DNA of 64,000 nucleotides, from contig BPQB01000064.1 of NCBI GenBank assembly GCA_019973155.2, forward strand, positions 62,001-126,000. Reading direction: 5' to 3'. The position numbers and the translations under genes were made by a program. The stretch is from Phanerochaete sordida (lineage: Eukaryota; Basidiomycota; Agaricomycetes; Polyporales; Phanerochaetaceae). Shown here in pieces: positions 1 through 10,656 of the stretch. The notes below the pieces were generated by a model. The model was given only the letters and a program-made list of their open reading frames with translations. It was not told the origin of the DNA and searched no databases. Numbering within the stretch: the stretch's first letter is position 1; the number at the start of each line of letters is the position of its first letter.

Positions 1-7
1 CGCACGC

Positions 8-928
8 TCACGGAACGTATACAACGGAGACGGTGGACGCCCCAACCCCGACGTCCGAAAGCAGGCGCTCCTGGAACATGTTGACCACATGCGCGCCCTG
101 GGGCCCACGCCGGGAGGTCCTCTGGCCGTCCTCGATGGCAGCACTTGCGTTCGTGAACGTCAGTGCGCCGTAGTCTGGAAGGTGCGAGAGGGTCCCGGCG
201 TGCACGGGGTCCTCAATGACCCACACTGCCTCCTGGCGACACAGCGGGGCGCCCGCGGCATAGCGCACGCTGACCGTCGTGCCGCGCGCGTTGTCCGTGA
301 CGTACATGAAGCCTGCGGTGCGCGACGTTGCTGAGATGGTCAGCGTCACGCTGTCGCCAGGCCAGACGTTGAGCCCGTTGATTGAATGGCTGTCTTCGGC
401 GTACCCGATTTGATAGAAAGCTTGTCGGACGAATGAGCTGAGAAGCTAGAAGGTGGCAGAGGGACTCACGGATTGTAAGCGAGTTAACCTGCTCGTCAGA
501 GTCATAGAACGAATAGAGGTAGAACCCGACCCGAGCAGACCCCCCGTCGCACTGGTCGCCGTCGATGCCAATCCACGCCTGTCCCCAGTACGTTGTTCTG
601 TCGGGATCGACGCCGGAGGGCGGAGTGAGGTTCGGGAGTGTAAGAGTCGCGGTGACCTCGCGGAGCGTGTCCTAAAACGCAGCCATCAACATACTGCCGA
701 GGACCATCAAAGCGAGCAGGGAAGGCATACCGAGGGAGCCTGCAATATAGCACCTGCCCAGTTCACGGAATACTGTGCGTCTGCGATGTTCGACGCACTG
801 GGAGTAAAGATACGTGTCCCGGGAGAGCCGCGTAGAGCAGCGGCGACGATGCGTTCTTGGCTGGAGGGCAGCGCATGCAACGAGGTTATGAGGCAAGCGG
901 CGAGGACCGTCGAGAGGACCGTGAGCAT
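8..928 (-). CDS. Secreted G1-peptidase-like protein (eqolisin fold), copy 1
   Basis: Three exons, complement of 731-928, 470-671 and 8-420, joining to 270 residues in one frame. The start codon opens a signal peptide (MLTVLSTVLAACLITSLHA), followed by a short propeptide-like stretch and the family motif NWAGA. Exon 2 carries AWIGIDGDQC and then SARVGFYLY. Exon 3 carries the C-terminal beta-sandwich with LCRQEAVWVIED. Glutamic peptidases (G1, scytalidoglutamic peptidase and aspergillopepsin II) are acid endopeptidases with a Gln-Glu dyad. The Glu is present here (last E of VWVIED), but the Gln position of the conserved Q-x-G-x-D segment is Arg (ARVGF). The fold is therefore confident, but peptidase activity is doubtful. 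Intron 1 is phase 0 and intron 2 phase 1, as in the other four copies. The gene points away from copy 2 across about 1 kb. Confidence 0.85.
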
Positions 929-1949
929 GGTGGGCTTCGTTGGAACGTCAGCGAAGGGGGCGTGTAGCTGGGCAGTGGTGAGGAGAGTACGAGCCCCGCG
1001 GTCTTGTTCCTATGCGCGGCGGACGAAACATTGTAGCAAATGTTGCAATTATGGGGGATAGAGAGCTTCTCCAGTTCGGGTGCGCGTCGTGCGGAGGACC
1101 ATGTGGACGTCTGTGGGTCAGTGATACGGCAATAGCAAACGGTGTGCCACACCGAGCTGCCGCCTGGATCAACGACAGATCTGCGCGGCGTGCGTAGTTG
1201 CATATCCTGATTGTTCGCCAGTAGAAGTGTGTCTGAGTGAAGGGGAGCGGGATGGCATACCAAGTGCCGGGTGTTCCCTGCAGCGCCGCGCGGAAGGATT
1301 TACGTGTACAAATTGCACGAGCGAAAACATGGGAAGTTCACGCACAAATATTTCCCATGTACACTCCGTGTCGTCTCTTGTATCAATGCATTTACGTTTG
1401 GGCAGATGGATCCAACGTTGATTGTTGGTGACGAGAGCTGGTATCCGTATGACCGTCGAGATCCAAAGAAGTGCCCGGCAATAACCGAGTCTTAATATTA
1501 CATAATTTACGAGCATCCTCATTAGGAAATGAATGTTTGCTTTCTCGTACCCTGACAACGTTCTGACTTCTGAGTGCACCTCTGGACTCCCACATTATCC
1601 TCTAACGCGGCACACTTTAGCAGTCCAACAGATATTTTTGAGATATGGCCGTGCATAACTGGTCAAAGCTATGCGGCGCTGCGTCAAGAATTTCTGGGTC
1701 CTTTCGTACGGAATCAAATGGAGACAGCAACGGTCGACAGACATTCTCCCACCAGATTCGGCAATACATCTTCAGCGATGGCTGGACCGGCCGTGCTCGC
1801 ACGTAGCCGGAAAGCTCCTCGCCCCATACTGCAGCGTCCAAGCGCGCCGCATCGTAGATATCGGAAATACGAATCATTCGGTGCATCTGTGTCCGACCTA
1901 GTTCTCCGCATCTCTTCCGTGCACCCCTTCCACTCCGTTATTCTGCGAC
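929..1949. other. Divergent intergenic region between copies 1 and 2
   Basis: About 1 kb between two head-to-head G1-like genes. It must hold both promoters. I see no family motif, RNA gene or convincing repeat. The open frames here are short and unlike any protein I know. Confidence 0.5.
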
Positions 1950-2846
1950 ATGTTTTGCATGCTCTCGACGCTCCTCTTTGCTTGCCTCGCCATCTTTGCA
2001 CTCGCCGTTCCGCCGAGTCAGGAGCGCCTCAGTGCATCTGTGGTACGCGACCCGACACGCCTCTCGCAGTCCGGCACTGTAAGCAGCGTTGAGGTCCAGT
2101 ACTCGACGGACTGGGCCGGTGCGATATTACACTCGCAGACTGTGCGCTGTTTCTTCAGTCTCCAGAGCTACGCGAGTGCTGACGCCCAAGTGAACCAGGA
2201 CACGATCCGCGAGATCACGGGAAGGCTCGTCATCCCGACACCCCGCATTCCTATACGCAACGACGGCAAAGACGCGCACTACGCGCGGATCTGGGTGGGC
2301 GTCGACGGCGACGTATGCGAGAGCGCGAGCATCCGCGTCGGCTGCGACCTTGTGGTCGACAGCGCGGGAAATATCACCGTCAACGGTGCGTCCTGCTGCT
2401 GCGCATGCAGAACTCGAAGCTGACTGGGGTGACCAGCTTTCTATCACGCCTTCCCTGGCCCTATCCAGCACTTGAACAGCAGCCTCAGCGCGCCGGGCGC
2501 GAGCATGACGTTCGCCATCGCGCTCACGTCCAATACCACGGGCACCGTGTACGTCACAGAGCACACCCTCGACGAAACGGTCGCGCAGCCGTTCAAGACC
2601 GGCGCGCCACTGTGCCAGCAGGACGCAGAGTGGGTCGTCGAGAACATCGTGATCGACGACAAGCTCTTAGCTATGGCGGACTTCGGGACGGTCACGTTCA
2701 CGAACGCCAGCGCAGTCGTCGAGGAGAAACAGGTTGCCTCTCGTGTTGGAACCGACGGCGCGCGGGTCATAAACATCTGGCAAGATCGTCTGCTTACGGA
2801 TGTTGCCCTGGGGGCGTCGTCCGTTGCGATCACGTATCTCTCTTGA
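1950..2846 (+). CDS. Secreted G1-peptidase-like protein (eqolisin fold), copy 2
   Basis: Exons 1950-2141, 2199-2385 and 2437-2846 give 262 residues. The signal peptide is MFCMLSTLLFACLAIFALA; a second ATG at 1959 could also serve as start. Motifs in order are TDWAGAILHS near the end of exon 1, REITGRLVIP and IWVGVDGDVC in exon 2, then SIRVGCDLVV, and in exon 3 AFYHAFPGP and LCQQDAEWVVEN. The catalytic Glu (last E of AEWVVE) is kept. The catalytic Gln of the family is replaced by Arg in SIRVGCD, and the usual WYEWYP substrate-side motif is reduced to FYHAFP. The protein ends in TYLS with no extra domain. It is the first of three copies in tandem on this strand. Confidence 0.87.
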
Positions 2847-3430
2847 GTGCCCAACGCACCGAAGCCGCTTCGGTCGATAAGAACAGCGTCGACGCTGATT
2901 ATTCTTGTCCGCAGGAGCAGCGGAAAAGGGCGCCTCTTGATGCGACTGTATGTTGCTTATAGCATAATTGTGTTGTACGCGCTGCTGGTAGATGCTGAAG
3001 GCGAGCAAAGTATATATCTTGCGCGCGTACAGCGAGGCCGACAGATCCATGATCAGCGACATCGCAGCACCGACCGGGATCAGAGCTCGTTGGGCATGAT
3101 GCATGATGCACGAAGGCCTTCACTGCACAGAAAGAACGTAAGAACGTCTTATCTCGAGAGCTCGATGATCGCTTAAGATGCCTCTGGCTAATAGATGGCT
3201 GCCGCATTCTCCGCCTCAGACGTGGTGCCTCGAGTGCCTTTGTTGGTCCACCGTTCCTCGAGGCCTCTGCGGAACATGCGTGCATTTCGGCATATTACGC
3301 CGCCCCACGCCGCCAACGTCTCGCATCACAAGAGACCTACACGTGGATAAACACCGCGCCGTCCTGCTTCTCCGCAGAGTCAAGCTACAAGCTCCGCCCT
3401 CCCACTCTCCCCTCGCACACACCGCGCGCC
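2847..3430. other. Intergenic region between copies 2 and 3
   Basis: Holds the 3' flank of copy 2 and the promoter of copy 3. The last 80 bases before the copy 3 start are C-rich and pyrimidine-rich, as is common before highly expressed fungal genes. No other feature was recognised. Confidence 0.4.
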
Positions 3431-4359
3431 ATGCTACGCATACTCGCAGCAGTCCTCGCTGCCGCGGCCGTACTTGCTCGCCCCGCCGACCAAGCGCGAC
3501 TCCGGGCGCCGATTGCGACCGGTACGCCTGACACGCACGTCGCGCATAGCAACACCTCGAACGACAGGCCTACACGCTACTCTGCCAACTGGGCCGGCGC
3601 CGTGCTGCACTCGCCTGTGGTACGTTGCGCCTGGCTTCTGGAACGCGCGATTGGTGCTGATGGCGGCGCAGGACGAATTGCGCGAGATCACTGGGACGTT
3701 CACGGTTCCGGCCGTGCGCTGGCCCCAGGACGAAGGCCACTGGAGCAGTCAGTGGGGGAAGATCTGGATCGGCATTGGCAGCGACCTCTGCGGGGACAAA
3801 GGAGCTAACATCAGGGTCGGCGTGGAGATTATTATGCAGAGCAGTGGTGAGATTGACGTCCTCCGTGAGTGCTGCCTCTACAGCCTCGTATTCCTCTTTC
3901 TAAAATATGCCTCAACTACAACGGCGAGTAGCCTTCTATCAGGCTTACCCCAATCCCTTTACCTTCATCGGTGGAAACTACTTTAGCAGCGGAGACGACC
4001 TCGTATTGTCCATCAGCCTCGACAGCAAGACGTCTGGCCGGGTAACCGTCAAGGCACCCGCCTATAGAATAGAGATCAGAGAGTCTTTCGCCACTGGCCC
4101 GTGGCTGTGCCCGCACGACGCAGAGTGGGTCGTCGAGGCGAACATCGAGGACGGCGAGATTGTCACTCCTCCCGACTTCGGAGCGATTGTTTTTAAGGAC
4201 GCGCACGCCGCGGGCGTCGGTCCCGACGCCGCGCACGCCATCGACATGTTCCAGCAGCGCCAGCTCACCGAGGTCTCGGTCGGGCCGTCCACAGTCAACG
4301 TCACGTATCTGCCGGACTTCTTCACGGAGCGCGGGCGGACGGGGGCGCGGGCACAGTGA
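3431..4359 (+). CDS. Secreted G1-peptidase-like protein (eqolisin fold), copy 3
   Basis: Exons 3431-3619, 3672-3864 and 3932-4359 give 269 residues. The signal peptide is MLRILAAVLAAAAVLA. Motifs are SANWAGAVLHSP, REITGTFTVP, IWIGIGSDLC, NIRVGVEII, PFYQAYPNP and LCPHDAEWVVEA. As in its neighbours the dyad Glu is kept and the dyad Gln is Arg. It is the most divergent copy of the array: the usual GIDGD turn is GIGSD, the Asp after the Arg-x-Gly segment is Glu (RVGVE), and a charged tail of about 15 residues (DFFTERGRTGARAQ) follows the usual end at TYLP. Intron phases match the paralogues. Confidence 0.85.
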
Positions 4360-4884
4360 GAGGGTGGCGCGCTGAGAGCTCACACGGAGAGACTAGACGG
4401 GACGCGAAACCGGTAATATTGCGACTGCATGTTTCTTGATACGCAACTTCAATGAGCAGGATTGATTTCTGTACGCTCCATTGGTACATTGTCTACCTTT
4501 CCGTAAGCGACCACCGTCGCGGGAACGTGACGGTAGTTGGAGCCGCGCAGATGAGCGAGATGCGCGGAAGGCTGCCGCAGATCCAGGATGCATCCCGATT
4601 GCTGGCGTTATGTAGAAATATTATTGTTTGAGACGTCACGTATAGATGCGTCGTAAGTAGCGATTGTGCATTACGTATATCCACACCACTGCATCTAAGG
4701 AAAATCTGGGGTATGTGTCACTCCGCATCGAATATTGATTAGTGGGGGACCGTGGCGACGGGGAATTCAACGAACGAATATCTTAATTCCGGCGAACTCC
4801 AGGATTCGCCCCAGAGCTTGCGACACTCCTCTCCGCAAACCCACTACGCTGCACATTTGCTTCACTCACGCACAACGCCGCGCT
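4360..4884. other. Intergenic region between copies 3 and 4
   Basis: About 0.5 kb with the promoter of copy 4. It includes an AT-rich patch around 4600-4740. No further gene was recognised. Confidence 0.4.
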
Positions 4885-5794
4885 ATGCTCGCCAGAGCAC
4901 TATCGACGCTCTTTGGGGCCATCCTCGCTGCCTCTGCCTTTACCGAGCCCTCCACCCAGGAGCGGCTCGACACCGCCTCCGTGCGCGACACGACGGCCCT
5001 GCACGGTCCCAGGTCCGGGATCCCAAGCAGTGAGGCCCCGCGGTACTCCGTGAACTGGGCTGGTGCGATACTGCACGCGGCTGCCGTACGCCCTTTCGCC
5101 GCTCGCGATCGTCGTAGGACACTAACGGCGCTGCACCAGGAAAGCGTCTGGGACGTCGCGGGGACATTCACGATCCCGGCGCTGAGCACGCCCGTGGGGG
5201 GTGACACCGCGCCAGACCGCTCCGCACGGGTATGGGTCGGCATCGATGGCGACACATGCGCCAGCGCCAGCGTGCGGCTCGGCTACGACCTCGTGCGCTC
5301 GAAGAACGGTGCGGTCCGCATTACACGTACGCCTCACCCCGACGTCCTTGTGTGTGGACGCGCCGAGCTGACTGCACCAACCAGCCTGGTACCACGCGCA
5401 GCCCGGGCCCATCCACTTCTTCGACGACAGCGCGACCGCGGTCGGCGCCAGCGTGACGCTCGCCATTTCTGCGACGTCGAGCAGCGACGGCATGGTGTAC
5501 ATCACGGACAACACGCGCGGCACGCTGCTCAGCGCGCACTTCGCCACGCGCAATCGCCTCTGCCGGCAGGACGCGGAGTGGGTAGTCGAGAATGTCATCT
5601 CCGACGGCGCGCTTGTGCCTCTGGTCAACTTCACCGCGGTTACATTCACCGAGGCGAGCGCCGTCGTCGAGGGCGAGCATGGGCCTGCCGAGGTAGGCCC
5701 CGGGGACGCGCAGGCCCTCAACATGTTCCAGACACGCCTGCTCACGGACGTCGCCGTCGGGGCGTCGAGTGTACACATCGCGTACCTCTCTTGA
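4885..5794 (+). CDS. Secreted G1-peptidase-like protein (eqolisin fold), copy 4
   Basis: Exons 4885-5085, 5140-5326 and 5385-5794 give 265 residues. The signal peptide is MLARALSTLFGAILAASAF. Motifs are SVNWAGAILHAA, VWDVAGTFTIP, VWVGIDGDTC, SVRLGYDLV, PWYHAQPGP and LCRQDAEWVVEN, ending TAYLS-like (HIAYLS). The W-V-G-I-D-G-D-T-C segment is exactly that of active family members, yet the dyad Gln is again Arg (VRLGYD), while the dyad Glu is kept. The exon layout equals that of copies 1-3, which argues for duplication of a whole gene rather than retroposition. Confidence 0.87.
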
Positions 5795-6123
5795 GCGCGT
5801 GCGCGGTCCCTGGGCGTAGGAAATGCGGTCAGCAGGGGCGCGAGGCTGCGGATGTGATTAGCCGTGGAGGCTCCGCAGATTGTGGCACTGCATCGCTAGC
5901 TTGAACGGCGCACACAGAAGGCAAGGGCCGTCTTGCCTCGCGGGGTGTTAATGTCATGGTCTGTGGCCTCAGTCGTGATATACAGGATAGAATGAAGAGC
6001 AGGAGGTATAGCAGCAGGAGGGCCCGCCACGGACCGCGTGAATAGCTAGGCAGATGGAAGCTGAATGAAAGGCTCCGCTTGTCCGTGGCCGGAAAGGTGA
6101 CCCACTACAAATCAAGGCGTCAT
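5795..6123. other. Intergenic region, convergent genes
   Basis: Lies between the 3' ends of copy 4 and the NACHT gene. Nothing recognisable beyond 3' flanking sequence. Confidence 0.4.
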
Positions 6124-8207
6124 TTAGAATAGGAGACATGGCGGTAATCTGTCGACGGCTCGCATATCAAGAAGGAATTGGGAAAAGGAGGCATCATGGG
6201 GCACAATCTCGCCATCACACTTGATCGTGAGGACGGCGCGGAGGTCGTCCACGATTATCGCGACATCGTCCGCCGATACCCCATGCGCATAGGTCGAGAT
6301 CTCGTCCGGCGTCAGGCCACACCCCGTCTGCGCAATAAATCGCAGTAAGGTTCGGAGGCATGTGTGCTGATCGGCGGAAGGAACGGATGCCGCGGACTCG
6401 AGCTGCTGCATATAGAGTGCTTCCAGCGGAGATTTAGCTGTCGCCATGGAAAGAAGGCGACGGAGCCGACCCTCTGGACGCTCATTGGCGGCGGCGGCGT
6501 CGAGATATCGTGCTGCGAGCTGAGCAAAGACGAAGTTGCCTCCGACTAACTGTACGAGCCGTAAAAGGTCTCCGGAGCTCCTTTGAAGATAGTTGTATGC
6601 GGGGATTGTGGGCACTGTATACTTCAAATACAGTCCGGGGTCCCCATTCCACCTGCCAACGTCGTCTTCGAGCTGGTGGTGGTGCACAAGCTCGGCAACG
6701 CTGGGGTGTGTTAGCGCAGCCATGACGTTGGGGCGAGGGCGAGTGGAGAGGAAGATGAATAGCCATGGGAACTCGGAGAGGAATGAGAAGAGGTGGCGAA
6801 GCAAACCAGGTATGTTATCGCTTTCTTCGGATTGGTCGACTGCATCGAGGACCAGCACGGTCGGGGTAGAGACGAATGGCGAAGCAGCTGCGAGAGACTT
6901 GTGAAGTAGCTCTATGGCTGCATTCCTCAGCTGTTCTTCTTCTCCACGATAGAGGTGCTCGCGTACTATACCCAAAAGATTGGCGCGAGACCGCGGAGAT
7001 ACTTGATGCGAAATGGACAGCAGGGCGAAGCGAAAGGACCTGAGATCTTTGTTGCCGTGAGAGATGAAGAAGGATGCGCCGAGCGTGGCTCTGGGCGCCA
7101 ACTCCGAGGACAGAAGACCACAAAGTCCTATCGCAATTCGCGTCTTCCCTGTACCGGGCTCGCCGCTAAGACAGTATACGCGCTTCTCACTGGACAGCCA
7201 CCGCTCCATGTCGATTGCAATATTTTGCTCCATGGGGATTGCTTCCACCGAGCGGCGTTGAGCTTGGCCTGCAGAGTGTGCGCTGCCAGCACCAGACGTC
7301 ACGCGCTCAATAAATCCCGCAAATTTCTCTGCAGATGTGATGTTGAGGGCTTCCCCTATATTACGTGGGAGAACAGCTTTGCGTACCGGCCAATTGAAAT
7401 TGATCTTTTCTTTGCTGCATTTTCCAATCAATAGCAATCCTGGCACGGTATGAGCCGTACTTACCTGACGATTGACGATATTTGCGATACATTCGACAAT
7501 GTCAATTGAGGCCCGAGTCTGTAGTATATTCAGTCAGTACGAAAGAAAGCCATTTACAGTTGCTTACTTCGAATGCAGCTTGGGCGACTTCTACCATGTC
7601 CGCCATGTCCTCAAGAATAGTATTGCCATCCTCCTTCGTACGGAAGATGGAACTGCTCAAGCGATAGGAACGCGAACCCTTCGGTCGCCGGAGCCCTTTC
7701 GCTCGCTTCTTTACCAGGCCTATGGCGCTAACGTGTCCTCAGCTTCATGGCCGTGTAGCGTTCTGCTTCTGGCATACCGGAGCAAATCCCGACCTCTCTC
7801 TCGGAGCTCCTCGGAAGATGATATCATGCTCCTTACTTCATTTCTGGAAGCGGGATTGATTTGTGTACCATCGGAATAGGACCATTTCGAAGTGTCGATT
7901 TTCTGCTGGGTGCGCTGGAGCGTCTTCCTCAACGCGCTAGCATGTCCGAGAAACCTGTCCAAGACGATGTCTTCGAAGGTCATGTACCCCACCTAAAGGC
8001 AGACCATGCACGTGATAGATGAGCCTTCTCTTGCTCAAACTAAATTTTAGGAACACCTACTATATAATCGAGTACTTTCACCATCTTCTTCGCAGTCTGT
8101 GCTAGCTCCGGAAACGTCGCGTCTTCCAGCGCCCGCACCATTGGTAAGTACAGCAGACGCTCTTCAATGATGCGCCTGTCGGACGGGGAGTCCGGAACGT
8201 AACTCAT
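6124..8207 (-). CDS. NACHT-type STAND NTPase (short, no repeat domain)
   Basis: Several exons. The start at 8207 opens MSYVPDSPSDRRIIEERLLY and a helical N-terminal region (about 250 residues over four small exons, including YMTFEDIVLDRFLGHASALR and SSSEELRERGRD). The NACHT domain is in the last exon: CLSGEPGTGKT (Walker A, intact), PTVLVLDAVDQSE (Walker B) and FIFLSTRPRP (sensor 1). After it comes a winged-helix-like part with TLLRFIAQTGCGLTPDEIS and VPHDASF. The frame stops about 15 residues after HDASF, whereas the relative at 53-56 kb goes on for over 200 residues. There are no WD40, TPR or ankyrin repeats. Such proteins are numerous in Agaricomycetes and are compared with NLR immune receptors; the role of this one is unknown. 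Boundaries of exons upstream of 7446 are approximate. Confidence 0.75.
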
Positions 8208-8503
8208 GACTGGAGGGAGCGCGTTGAGAACGAAAGCCGTGCGTGGTACTAGTGCGCAGCCTCAGCCTCGTGCCGTTGCTTCCGAATTGGGCATGCGGCG
8301 CTATATCCATTATCTTAGGACAGACGTATGGCGCACAACTGCAAAGAACACCGACCACAACCTCCAGATGATATATTTGGGGGCTAAATCGATTGGAATA
8401 CGCTGGGCTCTGACCAGGGCGTTCAGTCCTCCCCGAGCTCGAGAATAATGGCGATGGAGCTGATCGGCGGTCGCAGTATACTGCCCGGCCCACGTTATCC
8501 GGG

Positions 8504-8682
8504 GACGCGCCGCGCAGCGCGGAGGAATGGTGGCCGGAGTCCCTGGCGGCGGGCGGGACAGAACCATCCAGGGACGACGCGGATGTGAGGGCCTCGGGCG
8601 ACGGGTCGCCCACGTCCATCGCGCCGAGTCCATCCATTGTATCCGATGCAGGTTCAGCGAGCTTCTCAGGCTGGGAGGTAGC
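8504..8682 (-). pseudogene. Duplicated fragment of the VID30-type gene
   Basis: 179 bases nearly identical to 13777-13955, in the same orientation, with no gaps and about 10 differences (roughly 94 percent). In the parent gene this part encodes a stretch between the CTLH and CRA regions, including [20 protein letters not shown]. The fragment keeps the reading frame, but flanking sequence does not match, so it has no domain and no start. It is best read as a relic of a local duplication or gene conversion donor. Confidence 0.9.
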
Positions 8683-9414
8683 TTGTCATGAATGGTCCCC
8701 CACGTCGTGAGTTGATTCAATAACAGACAACTTTCTACTCGTCTTGCAAGAAGCATACAGATGGGCTGGAGGGAGTCCCTATGAGCAGCATGTCTGCAGA
8801 GCTCTGGACTTTCAATCCAATCCCCGCCCATGGACCGCACTCAGTTTTAGAACAGCGGTGGGATTAACGCAGTGTGAATTATACGTACAAGTGTGAGATT
8901 GTCAGTGTATAGTCCTGAGATATATGTCAAAGGATGGTACGCCTTCTGCGCACCCTTAGCTGGATCCCCTGGATGAAGAACTCCGTGATATCACGATTGG
9001 CACAACGACGCATCGTCGGCGACGAAGGCGGATTCTCGGTCAATTTCGGGGCGAGAAACGATGAGTGCTGCGTCGCCACACGCTTTAGTAGGAGATACTC
9101 GTGAAGCTGTGAAGTAATGAAGTGGTGAATGGCTTGGATGATATCTGGCACACAAACCCGAGGGGAAGATGACACGTTTTCTCGATTACGTGTGTAGTCC
9201 CGAAGAGCGCTCGAGAAACTCGGCTTGGCGAGATTTGCTGGCGGGTTTGGCTACTGACTCAACGTCAACCTCAAGGCTCAGTCGCGTTCGCGTTGGATTT
9301 GGCATCCCTCTACCTTCGGAATCAGCTCTCTCTAGGTATGTATCTAACGCGCTGAGTAGCGATGGGGTTATTTCACACGCACGAGCAGTCAGATATTACC
9401 TGGCATTATCTAGG
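8683..9414. other. Region upstream of the BTB gene
   Basis: No clear gene. An open frame continuous with the BTB protein begins at an ATG at 9169 and would add about 82 residues lacking any known motif. I treat it as doubtful because relatives usually begin shortly before the HPT-x-W segment. Confidence 0.35.
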
Positions 9415-10513
9415 ATGCAAGGGACCGATGCAGCGGACCCAACATGTCATCCGACTTGGTTCATGCATGACGGAGATATCGTTCTCCGTGCTTCAAACTT
9501 ACAGTCAAGCCCGATAGTCTTCAAGGTGCACCGAGCGGTCCTTGCGCATCATTCCCCTGTGTTCGCTGGTTTGTTCTCCCTCCCCTCTCGCGATGGCGTG
9601 GACGAGGAGTACGATGGCACTCCATTGATCCAAATGCATGACGACGCGGACGAGCTTGCAGACCTCATCGGCGCGTTGTACGATAGCGAGTGAGTAGAGC
9701 GTACTGCGAGTCATCCGACACGATCTGACTGGACCGGTTTACACCAGGCTGCCCGCCATGCGCCCTCTGGATCCGCGAAACCCGGAGCGGGCACGCGGGG
9801 CCATGAAGCTCGCAAGGAAGTACGAGGTCGAATCTGTCCGCGCGCGCATCATCCGCCGTATGGAGGCAGACTGGCCACAGGACGTCCTGGAGTGGCTCCG
9901 CCTTATCGGCGACATCAAGCGTCGCACCGAGCTGCGGACGATGCTATGCCGTACAGGCACATCCTCAGATCCAGAACCCGACGCGTTCGTCCCCGAGCCT
10001 GCCTCCGCTGTGCGCTTCGCCAGAGAGTTCGATGTCCCCAGTATCCTCCCCGCAGCATTCTACACGCTAGCGTTGGCCGACATTCAGCAAGACTGGGACG
10101 AAACTCGAGTCTCTCGTCCGTTTGCCGCAGCTCAGTGGCGCCTCCTCGACCAAGAAGACACGATGCGCCTCTTTCGCGGAAAAAGCAAGCTTCGCGCGGC
10201 CGCTAGCGCCATGGTCAAGGTCCCCTTCCCGGGAGAATCGTACTGCACAGATTGCAAGGACAGTCGGCTACCGCGGGTCTTCAGCGAGAAATGGTCGACC
10301 TACCTGACATCCGGCGGATTCGAAGGCGGGGTCGCTCTGGCAGACGCGCCGGACATCATCGGCATTTTACTCTCTTGCCTCGAGCTTCTCGAAGGGAGAG
10401 GAAGTCAGTTCGCTGGGATGTGCGAGACTCATCGGATTTTGTATAGAAAATTCGTATCTGCCAAGTTACATCACGAGTGGGAGAGTCTGTCGGAGAAGTT
10501 TCAGCTACGCTAG
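9415..10513 (+). CDS. BTB/POZ domain protein
   Basis: Exons 9415-9689 and 9748-10513 give 346 residues if the ATG at 9415 is used; an in-frame ATG at 9169 is the alternative. The BTB core is HPTWFMHDGDIVLRASN, then FKVHRAVLAHHSPVFAGLF, where the VHR-x-x-L-x-x-S-x-V-F pattern is diagnostic. It continues across the intron to AMKLARKYEVESVRARII. The C-terminal half contains a pair of CxxC-like cysteines (SYCTDCKD) and is otherwise unrecognised. This architecture is one of the large families of Agaricomycetes; BTB domains mediate dimerisation, often as cullin-3 adaptors. Whether this one binds a cullin cannot be told. Confidence 0.8.
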
Positions 10514-10656
10514 GAGTGGCCACATTCCCCAAATATATTGTCTTCGCTAGGGACACACAATCCGATTTTTATCTCTGCGCGAACTGATAGCTGAATATGT
10601 CGTATGGTGAGACGGCTATAACGTGGACATTGTGTTGTGGCATCGGCAAGCACGGC

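Noticed and set aside
453..1061. Plus-strand frame of 202 codons
   Set aside because: It overlaps exons 1-2 of G1-like copy 1 on the other strand and has no motif.
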